From positions 687,120 to 751,119 of the forward strand of contig NZ_LT985748.1 in NCBI RefSeq assembly GCF_900290115.1: 64,000 nt of DNA, written 5' to 3'. This document shows positions 26,144 to 34,464 of the stretch, one piece after another (positions within the stretch are counted from its first letter, which is position 1; each line of letters starts with the position of its first letter). Origin of the DNA: Alistipes sp. Marseille-P5061. GTDB taxonomy: Bacteria > Bacteroidota > Bacteroidia > Bacteroidales > Rikenellaceae. The notes beneath the pieces are model-generated. The model saw nothing but the letters and a program-made list of their open reading frames with translations. It did no database searches and had not been told where the DNA came from. Position numbers and translations under genes: made by a program.

Positions 26144-28465
26144 GTGAAACCGCGCCTGCGCCACATCCCGCTTCTGCTGCTTTCGGCCATTGCCGCCGCC
26201 CTCCCGGCGGAGGGGCTTCGTGCACTGCCGCGGCCCCGCGACAAGGCCGCGACCGAAGAGAGCGACCTGCTCGCCGACACGGTGATTCAAGTCGACCGCG
26301 TCCAGGTGACGGCCATCAAGCAGGGGCTCATGCTGCGCAGCGAGCCCGTCGCCTCGTCGATTCTGGGCGAGCGGATGCTCGAACGGCGCCACGTCGACGC
26401 CCTGAAGGATGCCTCGCTCATCGTCCCCAACCTCCACATCCCCGACTACGGCTCGCGCATGACCTCGTCGATTTACGTCCGCGGCCTCGGCGCCCGCATC
26501 GACCAGCCCGTCATGGGGCTCAACGTCGACAACGTCCCGGTACTCAACAAGGACAACTACGATACGGAGCTGGCCGACATCGAGCGCATCGAGGTGCTGC
26601 GCGGCCCGCAGTCGACCCTCTACGGCCGCAACACGATGGGGGGCGTAATCAACGTCTACACGCTCTCGCCGCTCACCTACGAGGGCATCCGCCTCGGCAT
26701 GGAGTACGGCAGCGGCAACACCCTCAAGCTGCGCGCGGCGGCCTATCAGAAGCTGCGCGAAGGGCTGGGGCTCTCCGTGACGGGCTACTACAGCCACAGC
26801 GACGGCCTCTTCGAGAACCGCTCGACGGGCAAGCTGTGCGACTGGGAGCGCAACGCCGGCGGACGGTGGCGCCTGCAGTGGCGCAGCGGCTCGCGCTGGC
26901 AGATTGACAACACCTTCGCCGTCTCGGTGCTCCGCCAGGGAGGCTATCCCTACGCCTACGTCGGCGAAGAGATTAAGGTCGACGGCCAGAGCGTCATCCG
27001 CCCGGGCGAAATCAGCTACAACGACCCCTCGTCCTACCGCCGCACGCTGCTGAGCGACGGACTGACCGTCCGCTACGAGGGCGAACGCTTCACGCTCGCC
27101 TCGATTACGAGCTACCAGTACTCCGACGACGAGATGATACTCGACCAGGACTTCCTGCCCCTCTCCTACTTCACGCTGCGGCAGGCCCGCACGGAGCACA
27201 CGCTGACCGAGGACATCGTCATCCGCAAGCGGGGCAAGGGAAACTACCGCTGGCTGTTCGGCGCCTTCGGATTCTACCGCCACGGGGTGATGGACGCCCC
27301 CGTGAGGTTCAAGCAGTATGGAATCGACGAACTGATTCTCAAGCATATCAACCAGGTGAATCCCGACTATGTCGACGTCTGGGACGACGACAACTTCATG
27401 CTGGGGAGCACCTTCCGCATGCCGACGCTCGGCGCCGCACTCTACCACGAGTCGGAGTACCGCACGGGGCGCTGGCGCTTCACGGCGGGGCTGCGCTTCG
27501 ACTACGAGCACGCCACGCTGCGCTACCGCAACTTTACCGACACGGGGTGCAAGACCTACCGGACCGACGAGGAGGGCAACCGCGAGCTGGTGGCCACCAC
27601 GCCGATTAAAATCGACACGCGGGGCACGCTGCGCGACCTCTTCACCGAACTGCTGCCCAAGGTGACGGTCACCTACTCCTTCGACGAGAACCGCAACCTC
27701 TACCTCTCGGTCGCCAAGGGCTACAAGGCCGGCGGCTTCAACACGCAGATGTTCTCCGACGTGCTGCAGCAGCAAATCATGAAGGAGTACTTCCACGTCG
27801 GCACGCAGTACGACATCCGCAAGGTGGTGGGCTACGACCCCGAGTACAGCTGGAACTACGAGGTCGGGGGCCACTTCTCCTGCCTCGAGGGTGCCATACG
27901 GGGCGACTTCGCCCTCTTCTGGATTGACTGCCGCGACCAGCAGCTGACCGTCTTCCCCGAGGGAAGCACCACGGGGCGCATGATGACCAATGCCGGCCGC
28001 ACGCGCAGCCTCGGCGCCGAGGTGGCCCTGCAGGCGGTGCCCCACCGCAACGTGGAGCTCAACGTCGCCTACGGATACACCGACGCCCGCTTCGTGGAGT
28101 ACAACAACGGCATCGAGGACTACGCCGGGAAGCGCATCCCCTACGCCCCGGAGCACACCTTCTCGGCCCTCGCCTCGTGGGAGATTCCCGTCGGCCTGCG
28201 CTGGCTCGAGCGCATCGTCCTGCAGGCCGACCTGCGCGGCACGGGACCGATTGCCTGGAACGAGCAGAACTCGCTCCGGCAGTCGTTCTACCTGCTGACG
28301 GGAGCCTCGGTGCGCTTCGAGCAGCGCCACTTCTCGCTCGACCTCTGGGGCCGCAACCTCGCCGATACGCGCTACGACGTCTTCTACTTCCGCTCCATCG
28401 GCAACGACTTCGTGCAGCGGGGACGTCCGCGCACCTTCGGCATAACGCTCAACATCAACCTTTAG
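26144..28465 (+). CDS. TonB-dependent outer-membrane receptor (siderophore/cobalamin-type)
   Basis: 773 residues from the GTG at 26144; this start begins a signal peptide ('KPRLRHIPLLLLSAIAAALPAEG') just after the promoter, while an ATG at 26030 lies inside the regulator gene. Unlike SusC proteins it has no carboxypeptidase-like N-terminal domain. The plug is at about residues 55-170 with 'SIYVRGLGARIDQPV' and 'IERIEVLRGPQSTLYGRNTMGGVINV'. The 22-strand barrel ends 'RGRPRTFGITLNINL'. Such receptors import siderophores, haem, cobamides or metal complexes using TonB-ExbBD. Two surface lipoproteins follow at 31 and 53 bases, so a three-gene uptake operon is likely. The ligand is unknown and no riboswitch precedes it. 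Confidence 0.9.
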   Translation: MKPRLRHIPLLLLSAIAAALPAEGLRALPRPRDKAATEESDLLADTVIQVDRVQVTAIKQGLMLRSEPVASSILGERMLERRHVDALKDASLIVPNLHIPDYGSRMTSSIYVRGLGARIDQPVMGLNVDNVPVLNKDNYDTELADIERIEVLRGPQSTLYGRNTMGGVINVYTLSPLTYEGIRLGMEYGSGNTLKLRAAAYQKLREGLGLSVTGYYSHSDGLFENRSTGKLCDWERNAGGRWRLQWRSGSRWQIDNTFAVSVLRQGGYPYAYVGEEIKVDGQSVIRPGEISYNDPSSYRRTLLSDGLTVRYEGERFTLASITSYQYSDDEMILDQDFLPLSYFTLRQARTEHTLTEDIVIRKRGKGNYRWLFGAFGFYRHGVMDAPVRFKQYGIDELILKHINQVNPDYVDVWDDDNFMLGSTFRMPTLGAALYHESEYRTGRWRFTAGLRFDYEHATLRYRNFTDTGCKTYRTDEEGNRELVATTPIKIDTRGTLRDLFTELLPKVTVTYSFDENRNLYLSVAKGYKAGGFNTQMFSDVLQQQIMKEYFHVGTQYDIRKVVGYDPEYSWNYEVGGHFSCLEGAIRGDFALFWIDCRDQQLTVFPEGSTTGRMMTNAGRTRSLGAEVALQAVPHRNVELNVAYGYTDARFVEYNNGIEDYAGKRIPYAPEHTFSALASWEIPVGLRWLERIVLQADLRGTGPIAWNEQNSLRQSFYLLTGASVRFEQRHFSLDLWGRNLADTRYDVFYFRSIGNDFVQRGRPRTFGITLNINL

Positions 28466-28496
28466 AAAAGACTAATCCAAACACATTCAGACAACG

Positions 28497-28940
28497 ATGA
28501 AAAAACTGTTTGCACTCCTTGCCTGCCTCTTCGTGGCAGCCGCCTGCAACACGGAGGACGAAATCTCGTTCAAGACCCAAATCGGCTACCGGGGAACCCT
28601 CGACATGCATCTGCTGGCCGACCCCTCGCAGAGCTACACCTACGAGAACGTCTCGTTCGAGCTGAAGAGCTCGACGGAGGACAACACGCTGACGCTGTGG
28701 ATTTACGACATGCAGTTCCCGGGCATGCCGATGGCCATCGACATGACGCTGCCGGGCATCGGCTACACCTCGTCGGGCGATACGGCCACCCTCTCGGCCG
28801 ACGAAGTAGTCCCCTACTACGGCGAACGCCCGATGGAGGAGCGCAAAATCACCGCGCTGCGCGGCACGGCAACCGCCGAGCGGCTCACGCTCACCTTCGA
28901 GTGCATGGGCTACAGCCTCAGCTACACGGGCACCAAGTAG
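28497..28940 (+). CDS. Calycin-like surface lipoprotein
   Basis: 147 residues. The lipobox Cys is residue 17 (VAAAC), followed by NTEDE, an acidic stretch consistent with the Bacteroidetes surface-export signal. The mature domain is all-beta, with the stretches 'LTLWIYDMQFPGMPMAID' and 'MTLPGIGYTSSGDTATL' in the order seen in Bacteroidetes calycin-like domains, which resemble lipocalin/avidin barrels. It lies between the TonB receptor and a second small lipoprotein of similar plan. A ligand-capturing partner of the receptor, comparable in position to HmuY beside HmuR, is the working inference; the ligand is not known. Confidence 0.75.
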   Translation: MKKLFALLACLFVAAACNTEDEISFKTQIGYRGTLDMHLLADPSQSYTYENVSFELKSSTEDNTLTLWIYDMQFPGMPMAIDMTLPGIGYTSSGDTATLSADEVVPYYGERPMEERKITALRGTATAERLTLTFECMGYSLSYTGTK

Positions 28941-28993
28941 CCGCCGGGCGCTCCGTATCAACACAAACACCAACCCCCATCATTACGACAACC

Positions 28994-29542
28994 ATGTTTG
29001 CAACCATCTTCAAACGACTGCTGCTTCTGACCGGTGCACTCACCATGCTGGCCTCCTGCAGCGACGACGACTCGGGGCTTCCCTACGGATATGTCTATCT
29101 GGGCGGGAACCCCTATCTGGAGGAGGGACACCTGACGGGAACCAACCTCCACTTCTACGGCACGACGACGGTCCGCGACACGCAGAGCGGCGAGAGCTAC
29201 ACCAACCGGGAGGGATACATCGAACTGGCCGGGCTCTACGACTTCACGCTCTACCTCCACCGCTTCCGCCTCGAGGCCGGAACATGGGGCAGCGAGATGC
29301 GGCTCCGCAACGTCGGATACACCCCCACGGGCGACCGCTCGCTCAGCTTTGCGCTGGAGGAGGCCATTCCCGAGGTGCTACAGCCCAACGAGGTGGGCGG
29401 CGGGGCCACCTACCGTCCCGACGAGGAGCTCCGCATCACGCAGTTCGAGGGGCGTATCGACGACATCGACTGCCGCATGAGCTTCACCGTGGCCGGACGC
29501 TGGCAGGTTGCCTACGAAGGACGCCTGATTGGACCGAAATAA
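28994..29542 (+). CDS. Calycin-like surface lipoprotein (second)
   Basis: 182 residues from the ATG at 28994. The lipobox Cys is residue 22 (MLASC), followed by SDDDSG, a strong surface-export motif. The domain is beta-rich with 'YIELAGLYDFTLYLHRFRLEAG' near the middle and 'CRMSFTVAGRWQVAYEGRLI' at the end. It shares the layout of the preceding lipoprotein ('YDMQF...', 'TLPGIGYT' against 'HRFRLEA', 'RLRNVGYT') with low identity, suggesting an old duplication. It is last in the TonB receptor operon; only 23 bases, which contain the nadC -7 element, separate it from nadC. Confidence 0.75.
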   Translation: MFATIFKRLLLLTGALTMLASCSDDDSGLPYGYVYLGGNPYLEEGHLTGTNLHFYGTTTVRDTQSGESYTNREGYIELAGLYDFTLYLHRFRLEAGTWGSEMRLRNVGYTPTGDRSLSFALEEAIPEVLQPNEVGGGATYRPDEELRITQFEGRIDDIDCRMSFTVAGRWQVAYEGRLIGPK

Positions 29543-29553
29543 ATATTTTTTCG

Positions 29554-29561
29554 TACCTTTG
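29554..29561 (+). promoter_or_regulatory. -7 element TACCTTTG directly before nadC
   Basis: TACCTTTG matches TAnnTTTG and ends only four bases before the nadC ATG. TTG at 29529-29531 lies 22 bases upstream, slightly longer than ideal. The resulting mRNA would have almost no leader. Confidence 0.7.
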
Positions 29562-29565
29562 CCGC

Positions 29566-30420
29566 ATGAAACCCGAATACATACCTTTCGTCAAGGAGCT
29601 CATCGAGCTCTGCATCAAAGAAGACATCGGCGACGGTGACCACACGTCGCTCTGCTGCATCCCGGCCGACGCGCACGGACGCATGCGCCTGCTCTGCAAG
29701 CAGGAGGGCGTCATCGCCGGCATCGAGGTGGCCCAAATGGTGTTCAACCGGCTCGACCCCGAGATGCGGTTCGAGCAGAAGCTCAACGACGGTGACCACG
29801 TCCAGCCGGGCGATGTCGCCTTCTACGTCTCCGGCCGCGTGCGCTCGCTGCTTCAGGCCGAGCGCATCGTGCTCAACATCATGCAGCGCATGAGCGGCGT
29901 GGCAACCCAGACGGCCTTCTACGTGAAGCACCTCGAGGGGCTGCACACCCGCATTCTCGACACGCGCAAGACCACGCCGGGCATGCGCGTGCTGGACAAG
30001 ATGGCCGTCAAGCTGGGCGGCGGCGAGAACCACCGCATGGGGCTCTTCGACATGATTCTGCTCAAGGACAACCACATCGACTTCGCCGGCGGCATCCGGA
30101 AGGCCATCCACGGCGCCCGCGAATACCTGCGCGCCAAGGGCAAGCAGCTCCCCATCGAGTGCGAGGTGCGCTCGCTGGAGGATATCGACGAGGTCTTTGC
30201 CGCCGGAGGCGTCGACCGCATCATGTTCGACAACTTCACCCCCGAGATGACACGCAAGGCGGTTGAAAAGGTGGCGGGCCGCTGCGAGACGGAGTCGAGC
30301 GGAGGCATCACCCTCGAGACGATGCGCGCCTATGCCGAGTGCGGCGTGGACTTCATCTCGGTTGGGGCGCTGACCCACCAAATCAAGTCGCTCGACATGT
30401 CGCTCAAGGCGTGCGAATAG
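29566..30420 (+). CDS. nadC: Nicotinate-nucleotide pyrophosphorylase (carboxylating)
   Basis: 284 residues. It converts quinolinate and PRPP to nicotinate mononucleotide, CO2 and PPi in de novo NAD synthesis. The N-terminal 'EDIGDGDHTS' and the substrate-binding motifs 'NIMQRMSGVAT', 'DTRKTTPGMR', 'KLGGGENHRMGLFDMILLKDNH' (basic residues contacting quinolinate) and 'GGITLETM' are all in place. Length is normal. The first Met agrees with the conserved family N-terminus, so the unusually close -7 element implies a near-leaderless transcript rather than a wrong start. Confidence 0.94.
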   Translation: MKPEYIPFVKELIELCIKEDIGDGDHTSLCCIPADAHGRMRLLCKQEGVIAGIEVAQMVFNRLDPEMRFEQKLNDGDHVQPGDVAFYVSGRVRSLLQAERIVLNIMQRMSGVATQTAFYVKHLEGLHTRILDTRKTTPGMRVLDKMAVKLGGGENHRMGLFDMILLKDNHIDFAGGIRKAIHGAREYLRAKGKQLPIECEVRSLEDIDEVFAAGGVDRIMFDNFTPEMTRKAVEKVAGRCETESSGGITLETMRAYAECGVDFISVGALTHQIKSLDMSLKACE

Positions 30421-30466
30421 CCGCCCGGCAGACATCCGACCCTGACATCCGAAAAAGAGACGACCG

Positions 30467-30509
30467 ACGGCCGCCGTCACCGACTCCATGAGCCGAGGAC
30501 GGCGGCCGT
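30467..30509. terminator. Perfect 12-bp hairpin after nadC
   Basis: ACGGCCGCCGTC (30467-30478) pairs perfectly with GACGGCGGCCGT (30498-30509) across a 19-base loop. No T-run follows on the plus strand, so it is a terminator-like or mRNA-protecting hairpin at the nadC 3' end. Confidence 0.5.
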
Positions 30510-30780
30510 TCGCATCGGATGGGTGGGCTGAAGTAGAAAAATGCAGCTGCGCACACCAAAATCCGGACGGACGCATCAAGCAGGACGCACGAAACCGCAC
30601 ACACGAAGCCGGGTGCATGAAGCACCGACCGGAGCGGCGAAGGACCGGCTTCCGCGCCGTGGCCCCTACGAAGTGGTCCGGAAGTACAAATTGGTCCGGC
30701 CCTGCTACCGAAAGCGGTCGAAAAGCCCGCTGCAAGCGGATGCTGCGCCTATTTTTCGGACAAAAGAGGCGGCTGCGGAG
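30510..30780. other. Gene-free spacer upstream of the sulfatase gene
   Basis: Two short plus-strand frames cross this stretch but have Arg/Lys/Pro-rich translations, no start signals and no recognisable domain. I see nothing else in it before the promoter at 30781. Confidence 0.5.
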
Positions 30781-30810
30781 TTGCACCATCCGCCGAAACC
30801 ATTAAATTTG
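30781..30810 (+). promoter_or_regulatory. Promoter of the LTA-synthase-like gene (TTG-N19-TAAATTTG)
   Basis: TTG (30781-30783) and TAAATTTG (30803-30810) are 19 bases apart, a full match to the Bacteroidetes consensus. The transcript would carry a leader of about 105 GC-rich bases before the GTG start. Confidence 0.8.
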
Positions 30811-30917
30811 CAGCCGGAAGCCGACCCGGGCCCGCTGCGGAAGGGAGTCCGGCCTGCTTCCCGCCCGAGGGGCGCCCGACGCCCGCCCGGGCAACCATAC
30901 ACCCAAATCCAACGCCC

Positions 30918-32888
30918 GTGAAACGACTGCTCCATACCCCGCTTTTCCTGCTTCTCTGGCGCATCGTGCTGCTCTATGTGGTGCTGATGCTCTGCCGCAT
31001 GGTCTTCTACCTCTACAACTACGAACTGCTGGGCGCGCTCTCGTGGCACGAGGCGGGACAGCTCCTGCAGGGGGCGCTGAAGTTCGACACGGCCTCGATT
31101 GTCTACGCCGAGGGGCTCTTCATCCTCCTCTCGCTGCTGCCCCTTCCACGCCGTCTGCGCGAGCGGGGCTGGTGGCGCAACCTGCGCTACGGCTACTACT
31201 TGGCGGTGGGTGCGCTGCTGGTGGTAGCGGTCAACATGGCCGACTGCGTCTACTTCCGCTACACGCAGAAGCGCTTCACGGCCGAGGAGCTCTTCTTCGC
31301 CGACAACGACAACTCGGCGCAGCTGGTCGTGAAGTTTCTGGGTGAGAACTGGTACCTGGCGCTCGTCGCCGCGGGCCTCATCGCCCTGCTTGCATGGGGC
31401 TACCGCCGCAAGGCGCGCGAAGAGAGCCTGCTGCGCGACGGCTGGAGCTACTATGCGGGCGGCACGCTGCTGCTGGCCCTCGGCGCGGCGCTCTCCATCG
31501 CCGGCATGCGCGGCGGCATGACCCGCATGACGCGTCCCATCACCCTCTCCAACGCCACGCTCTACACCCCCGACAGCGGCAAGGCCAACCTCATCCTGAG
31601 CAACCCCTTCTGCATCCTCCGCACGGTGGGCAGCAGCGCGAAGGTCTCCTACCGCAAGTACTACGCCGCGGAGGAGCTCGACAGCCTCTTCACACCGCTC
31701 CACATGCCCGCCGACTCGGCGGCCGTCGACCTCTCGGGACGCAACGTGGTGCTCTTCGTCATGGAGAGCATGTCGGCCGAGCACTCGGCCTACCTCATGC
31801 CCGAGCTCTACGCCGGCCGTGCGGAGCAGGGCTTCACCCCCTTCCTCGATTCGCTCATGCGCGAGGGGTTGTGCTTCGAGCGCTTCTATGCCAACGGCAC
31901 CCGCTCCATCCAGGCGCTCCCCTCGGTGCTGGGAAGCATTCCCTCGTTCAAGACCCCCTTCGTGCTGATGCCCCAGGCGCTGGGCCGCAGCCGCCAGCTG
32001 CCCGCCATGCTCTCCGACCGGGGCTACGAGACGCTCTTCTTCTGCGGCTCGGAGCACGGTTCGATGGGCTTCGGGGCCTACGCCCGCTCGGCCGGCGTCG
32101 AGCGGCTCGTCAGCCGCGAGGATTACGAGGCGGCCCACGGCAAGGGGGATTTCGACGGATACTGGGGCATCTGGGACGAGCCCTTCCTGCGCTTCACGGG
32201 CGAGGAGCTGGGCCGCACGCGCGAGCCCTTCTTCGCCACGCTCTTCACCCTCTCGTCGCACCACCCCTTCGTCGTGCCCGAAGAGTACGCCGACTCGCTT
32301 CCCGAGGGCTACACCCGCATCCACAAGGGGGTTGCCTACGACGACATGGCCTTCCGCCGCTTCTTCGAACGCTACAAGGACGAGGAGTGGTTCCGCCGCA
32401 CGATTTTCGTCTTCACGGCCGACCACGTCTCCTCCGAGAAGTTCGCCGAGGAGAGCCTCGCCTTCCCCGGCAACATGCGCATCATGGGCTTCATCTACAC
32501 GCCCGACGGCGCGCTGCGCGGCACCATCCGCGAGGTTGCGCAGCAGCTCGACCTCATGCCGACACTGCTCGGGCTGCTGGGCAACCGCGAGCCCTACTTC
32601 GCCTTCGGCCGCGACGTGCTCAACGAGCCGGAGCGTCCCCGCTGGTCGGTCTCCTACGGTGGAGGCAACTTCCGTGCAGTGACGGGCGACGCCACACTGC
32701 TCTTCGACGAGGAGCAGGCCACGGTCGAGCCCCGCACCGACAGCGGCTGCATCCCTTCGGCCGGCGACACGCCCGACGCCGCCGCGCTGCTGCCGCAGCT
32801 CAAGGCGCTCATTCAACAATACTACACCCGCATCGAACGCAAGGACTACACGGTCGGCGGGGACAACACGCTTCATACCGATGATTGA
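30918..32888 (+). CDS. LTA-synthase-like membrane sulfatase / phosphoglycerol transferase family protein
   Basis: 656 residues from a GTG start. Five hydrophobic helices fill residues 8-195, followed by an extracytoplasmic alkaline-phosphatase-superfamily domain from about residue 270. It shows the metal-binding 'VVLFVMESMSAEH' (with the Glu) and the Thr nucleophile in 'NGTRSIQALPS' (T328). 'FCGSEHGSMGF' and 'FTADHVSSEKF' supply the downstream Asp and His ligands. Family members transfer phosphoglycerol or phosphoethanolamine to envelope glycans. Bacteroidetes have no lipoteichoic acid, so the acceptor here is unknown. The last 8 bases overlap the start of the DUF2156-GNAT gene, so the two are coupled. 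Confidence 0.85.
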   Translation: MKRLLHTPLFLLLWRIVLLYVVLMLCRMVFYLYNYELLGALSWHEAGQLLQGALKFDTASIVYAEGLFILLSLLPLPRRLRERGWWRNLRYGYYLAVGALLVVAVNMADCVYFRYTQKRFTAEELFFADNDNSAQLVVKFLGENWYLALVAAGLIALLAWGYRRKAREESLLRDGWSYYAGGTLLLALGAALSIAGMRGGMTRMTRPITLSNATLYTPDSGKANLILSNPFCILRTVGSSAKVSYRKYYAAEELDSLFTPLHMPADSAAVDLSGRNVVLFVMESMSAEHSAYLMPELYAGRAEQGFTPFLDSLMREGLCFERFYANGTRSIQALPSVLGSIPSFKTPFVLMPQALGRSRQLPAMLSDRGYETLFFCGSEHGSMGFGAYARSAGVERLVSREDYEAAHGKGDFDGYWGIWDEPFLRFTGEELGRTREPFFATLFTLSSHHPFVVPEEYADSLPEGYTRIHKGVAYDDMAFRRFFERYKDEEWFRRTIFVFTADHVSSEKFAEESLAFPGNMRIMGFIYTPDGALRGTIREVAQQLDLMPTLLGLLGNREPYFAFGRDVLNEPERPRWSVSYGGGNFRAVTGDATLLFDEEQATVEPRTDSGCIPSAGDTPDAAALLPQLKALIQQYYTRIERKDYTVGGDNTLHTDD

Positions 32889-34269
32889 ATTTCAACCCGT
32901 CCGGCTCGAAGACCGGGCAACCATCGAACGCTTCACGATGTCGTCCGACATCACCAACTGCGACCTCTCGTTCTCGAACATGTACTGCTGGCAGGAGGTC
33001 TACCACAGCGCATGGGCCGTGGTGGACGGCTTTCTGGTGATTCGCTTCCAGATTGACGGCGGCGAGCGGCTGGGCTACATGCAGCCCGTCGGCGAGGGCG
33101 ACTGCGCCCGCATCATCCCCGCGCTGCGCGAGGATGCTCATGCCCACGGGCAGCGGCTGCGCATCGTCGGGCTCACGGACCAGGGGCGCGACATGATTCG
33201 CAACATGCACATCGGGCAGTTCGCCTTCGAGTCGGACCGTGCACTGGAGGACTACGTCTATGCGGCCGACGACCTGCGCAACCTGCCGGGGCGCCGCTAC
33301 CAGCCCAAACGCAACCACATCAACCGTTTCACGGCCGAATACCCCGACTACCGCTACGAGGAGCTCACGCCCGACCGGTTCCAGGCCTGCATGGAGCTCG
33401 AACGCGAGTGGCGGCAGGTGCACGAGGGACACACCTCGGAGCTCTGCGCCGAGCAGCGGGCCATGCAGCGGGGATTCGCCCACTTCGCCGAGCTGGGCAT
33501 GACGGGCGGCTGCATCTATGTGGGCGACCGCATGGTGGCCTTCACCTACGGCTCGGCCGTGAACGACCACACGTTCGACACCCATGTCGAGAAGGCCGAC
33601 ACGGAGTACGACGGCGCCTTCACCATCATCAACTGCCTCTTCGCCCGCCACCTGCCCGAGCGCTTCACGCTCATCAACCGCGAGGAGGACCTCGGCATCG
33701 AGGGGCTGCGCCGCGCCAAGCTCTCGTACCACCCCGTCGTCATCCAGCACAAGTATCTGGCCATCCACCTCCACCCTGACGAACTGGAGTGCAAGCGTCT
33801 CTGGACAACCTGCTTCGGCGACGAGGAGCAGTTCGTGGACTCGTTCCTCATCCGCTACTACAGCCGCCGGCGCATGCTCTGCATCGAGCGCGACGGAGGC
33901 ATGGCGGCGATGCTCCACCTGCTCCCCTTTGAGAGCGAGCTGGGGCGCACGACCTACATCTACGGCGTGGCCACCGCCCCCGAACACCGGGGCGAGGGGC
34001 TTGCGACGGAGCTCATGCGCGAAGCGATGCGGCTCATCGAGGAGCGCGGCGACGATGCCGCCCTGCTCATCCCCTCGCCGGGCGAGGAGTGGCTCCGCGA
34101 CTTCTACGGCCGCTTCGGCTTCGAGGGGCGCACCCCGGTGGAGTTCGTCACGAAGGACGGCTTCGACTTCGGCACGGGCAATGCGGCCGACGACCTGGCG
34201 ATGGTCTGGCAGCGCCGCCCGGAGCAGCAGCGCCCCGAACGGCTCCGCTGCCTCTGGAACGGGAAGTGA
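32881..34269 (+). CDS. DUF2156 (aminoacyltransferase-like) fused to a GNAT acetyltransferase
   Basis: 462 residues. Residues 1-290 match DUF2156, the GNAT-related double-domain fold also found in the C-terminal part of lysyl-phosphatidylglycerol synthase MprF ('CDLSFSNMYCW', 'RRYQPKRNHINRF', 'INREEDLGIEGLRRAKLSYHP'). Residues 300-460 are a separate GNAT domain with the acetyl-CoA-binding motif 'HRGEGLATELMREAM' (369-383). The gene overlaps the membrane sulfatase by 8 bases. The sulfatase partner and the MprF-like half suggest envelope lipid or glycan acylation. No membrane segment is present, so it acts in the cytoplasm or at the inner face. Confidence 0.82.
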   Translation: MIEFQPVRLEDRATIERFTMSSDITNCDLSFSNMYCWQEVYHSAWAVVDGFLVIRFQIDGGERLGYMQPVGEGDCARIIPALREDAHAHGQRLRIVGLTDQGRDMIRNMHIGQFAFESDRALEDYVYAADDLRNLPGRRYQPKRNHINRFTAEYPDYRYEELTPDRFQACMELEREWRQVHEGHTSELCAEQRAMQRGFAHFAELGMTGGCIYVGDRMVAFTYGSAVNDHTFDTHVEKADTEYDGAFTIINCLFARHLPERFTLINREEDLGIEGLRRAKLSYHPVVIQHKYLAIHLHPDELECKRLWTTCFGDEEQFVDSFLIRYYSRRRMLCIERDGGMAAMLHLLPFESELGRTTYIYGVATAPEHRGEGLATELMREAMRLIEERGDDAALLIPSPGEEWLRDFYGRFGFEGRTPVEFVTKDGFDFGTGNAADDLAMVWQRRPEQQRPERLRCLWNGK

Positions 34270-34282
34270 CGCATCCGCATGC

Positions 34283-34326
34283 AAAAAGCGAGGGGGTCCG
34301 GCCATAGAGGTCGGGCCTCCTCGCTT
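34283..34326 (-). terminator. Strong 18-bp hairpin terminator (minus, probably bidirectional)
   Basis: Arms 34286-34303 and 34309-34326 pair over 18 positions with four G-T pairs and a 5-base loop. On the minus strand TTTTT follows. It would end the terminase transcript and may also stop readthrough from the DUF2156-GNAT gene. Confidence 0.75.
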
Positions 34327-34464
34327 CTGTGGGGCGGCAAGCGGAACGGGACGGAACGGCTGCAGCCTGCCGGTGCCTGCGCAGGGGGTGCGACAGAAGA
34401 CGGCCGCCGGGATGACGAACAGCCCCCCCCGGAGCGGAGGACCGGAACGCCGGGGAACGCAGCG

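Noticed and set aside
26084-28330. 748-residue minus-strand frame opposite the TonB receptor
   Set aside because: It is low-complexity Val/Ala/Glu/Arg sequence with no motif, while the plus strand encodes a full receptor.
30488-30921. Small plus-strand genes between nadC and the sulfatase
   Set aside because: The frames start in a hairpin, run across a consensus promoter and encode Arg/Pro-rich peptides without homology.
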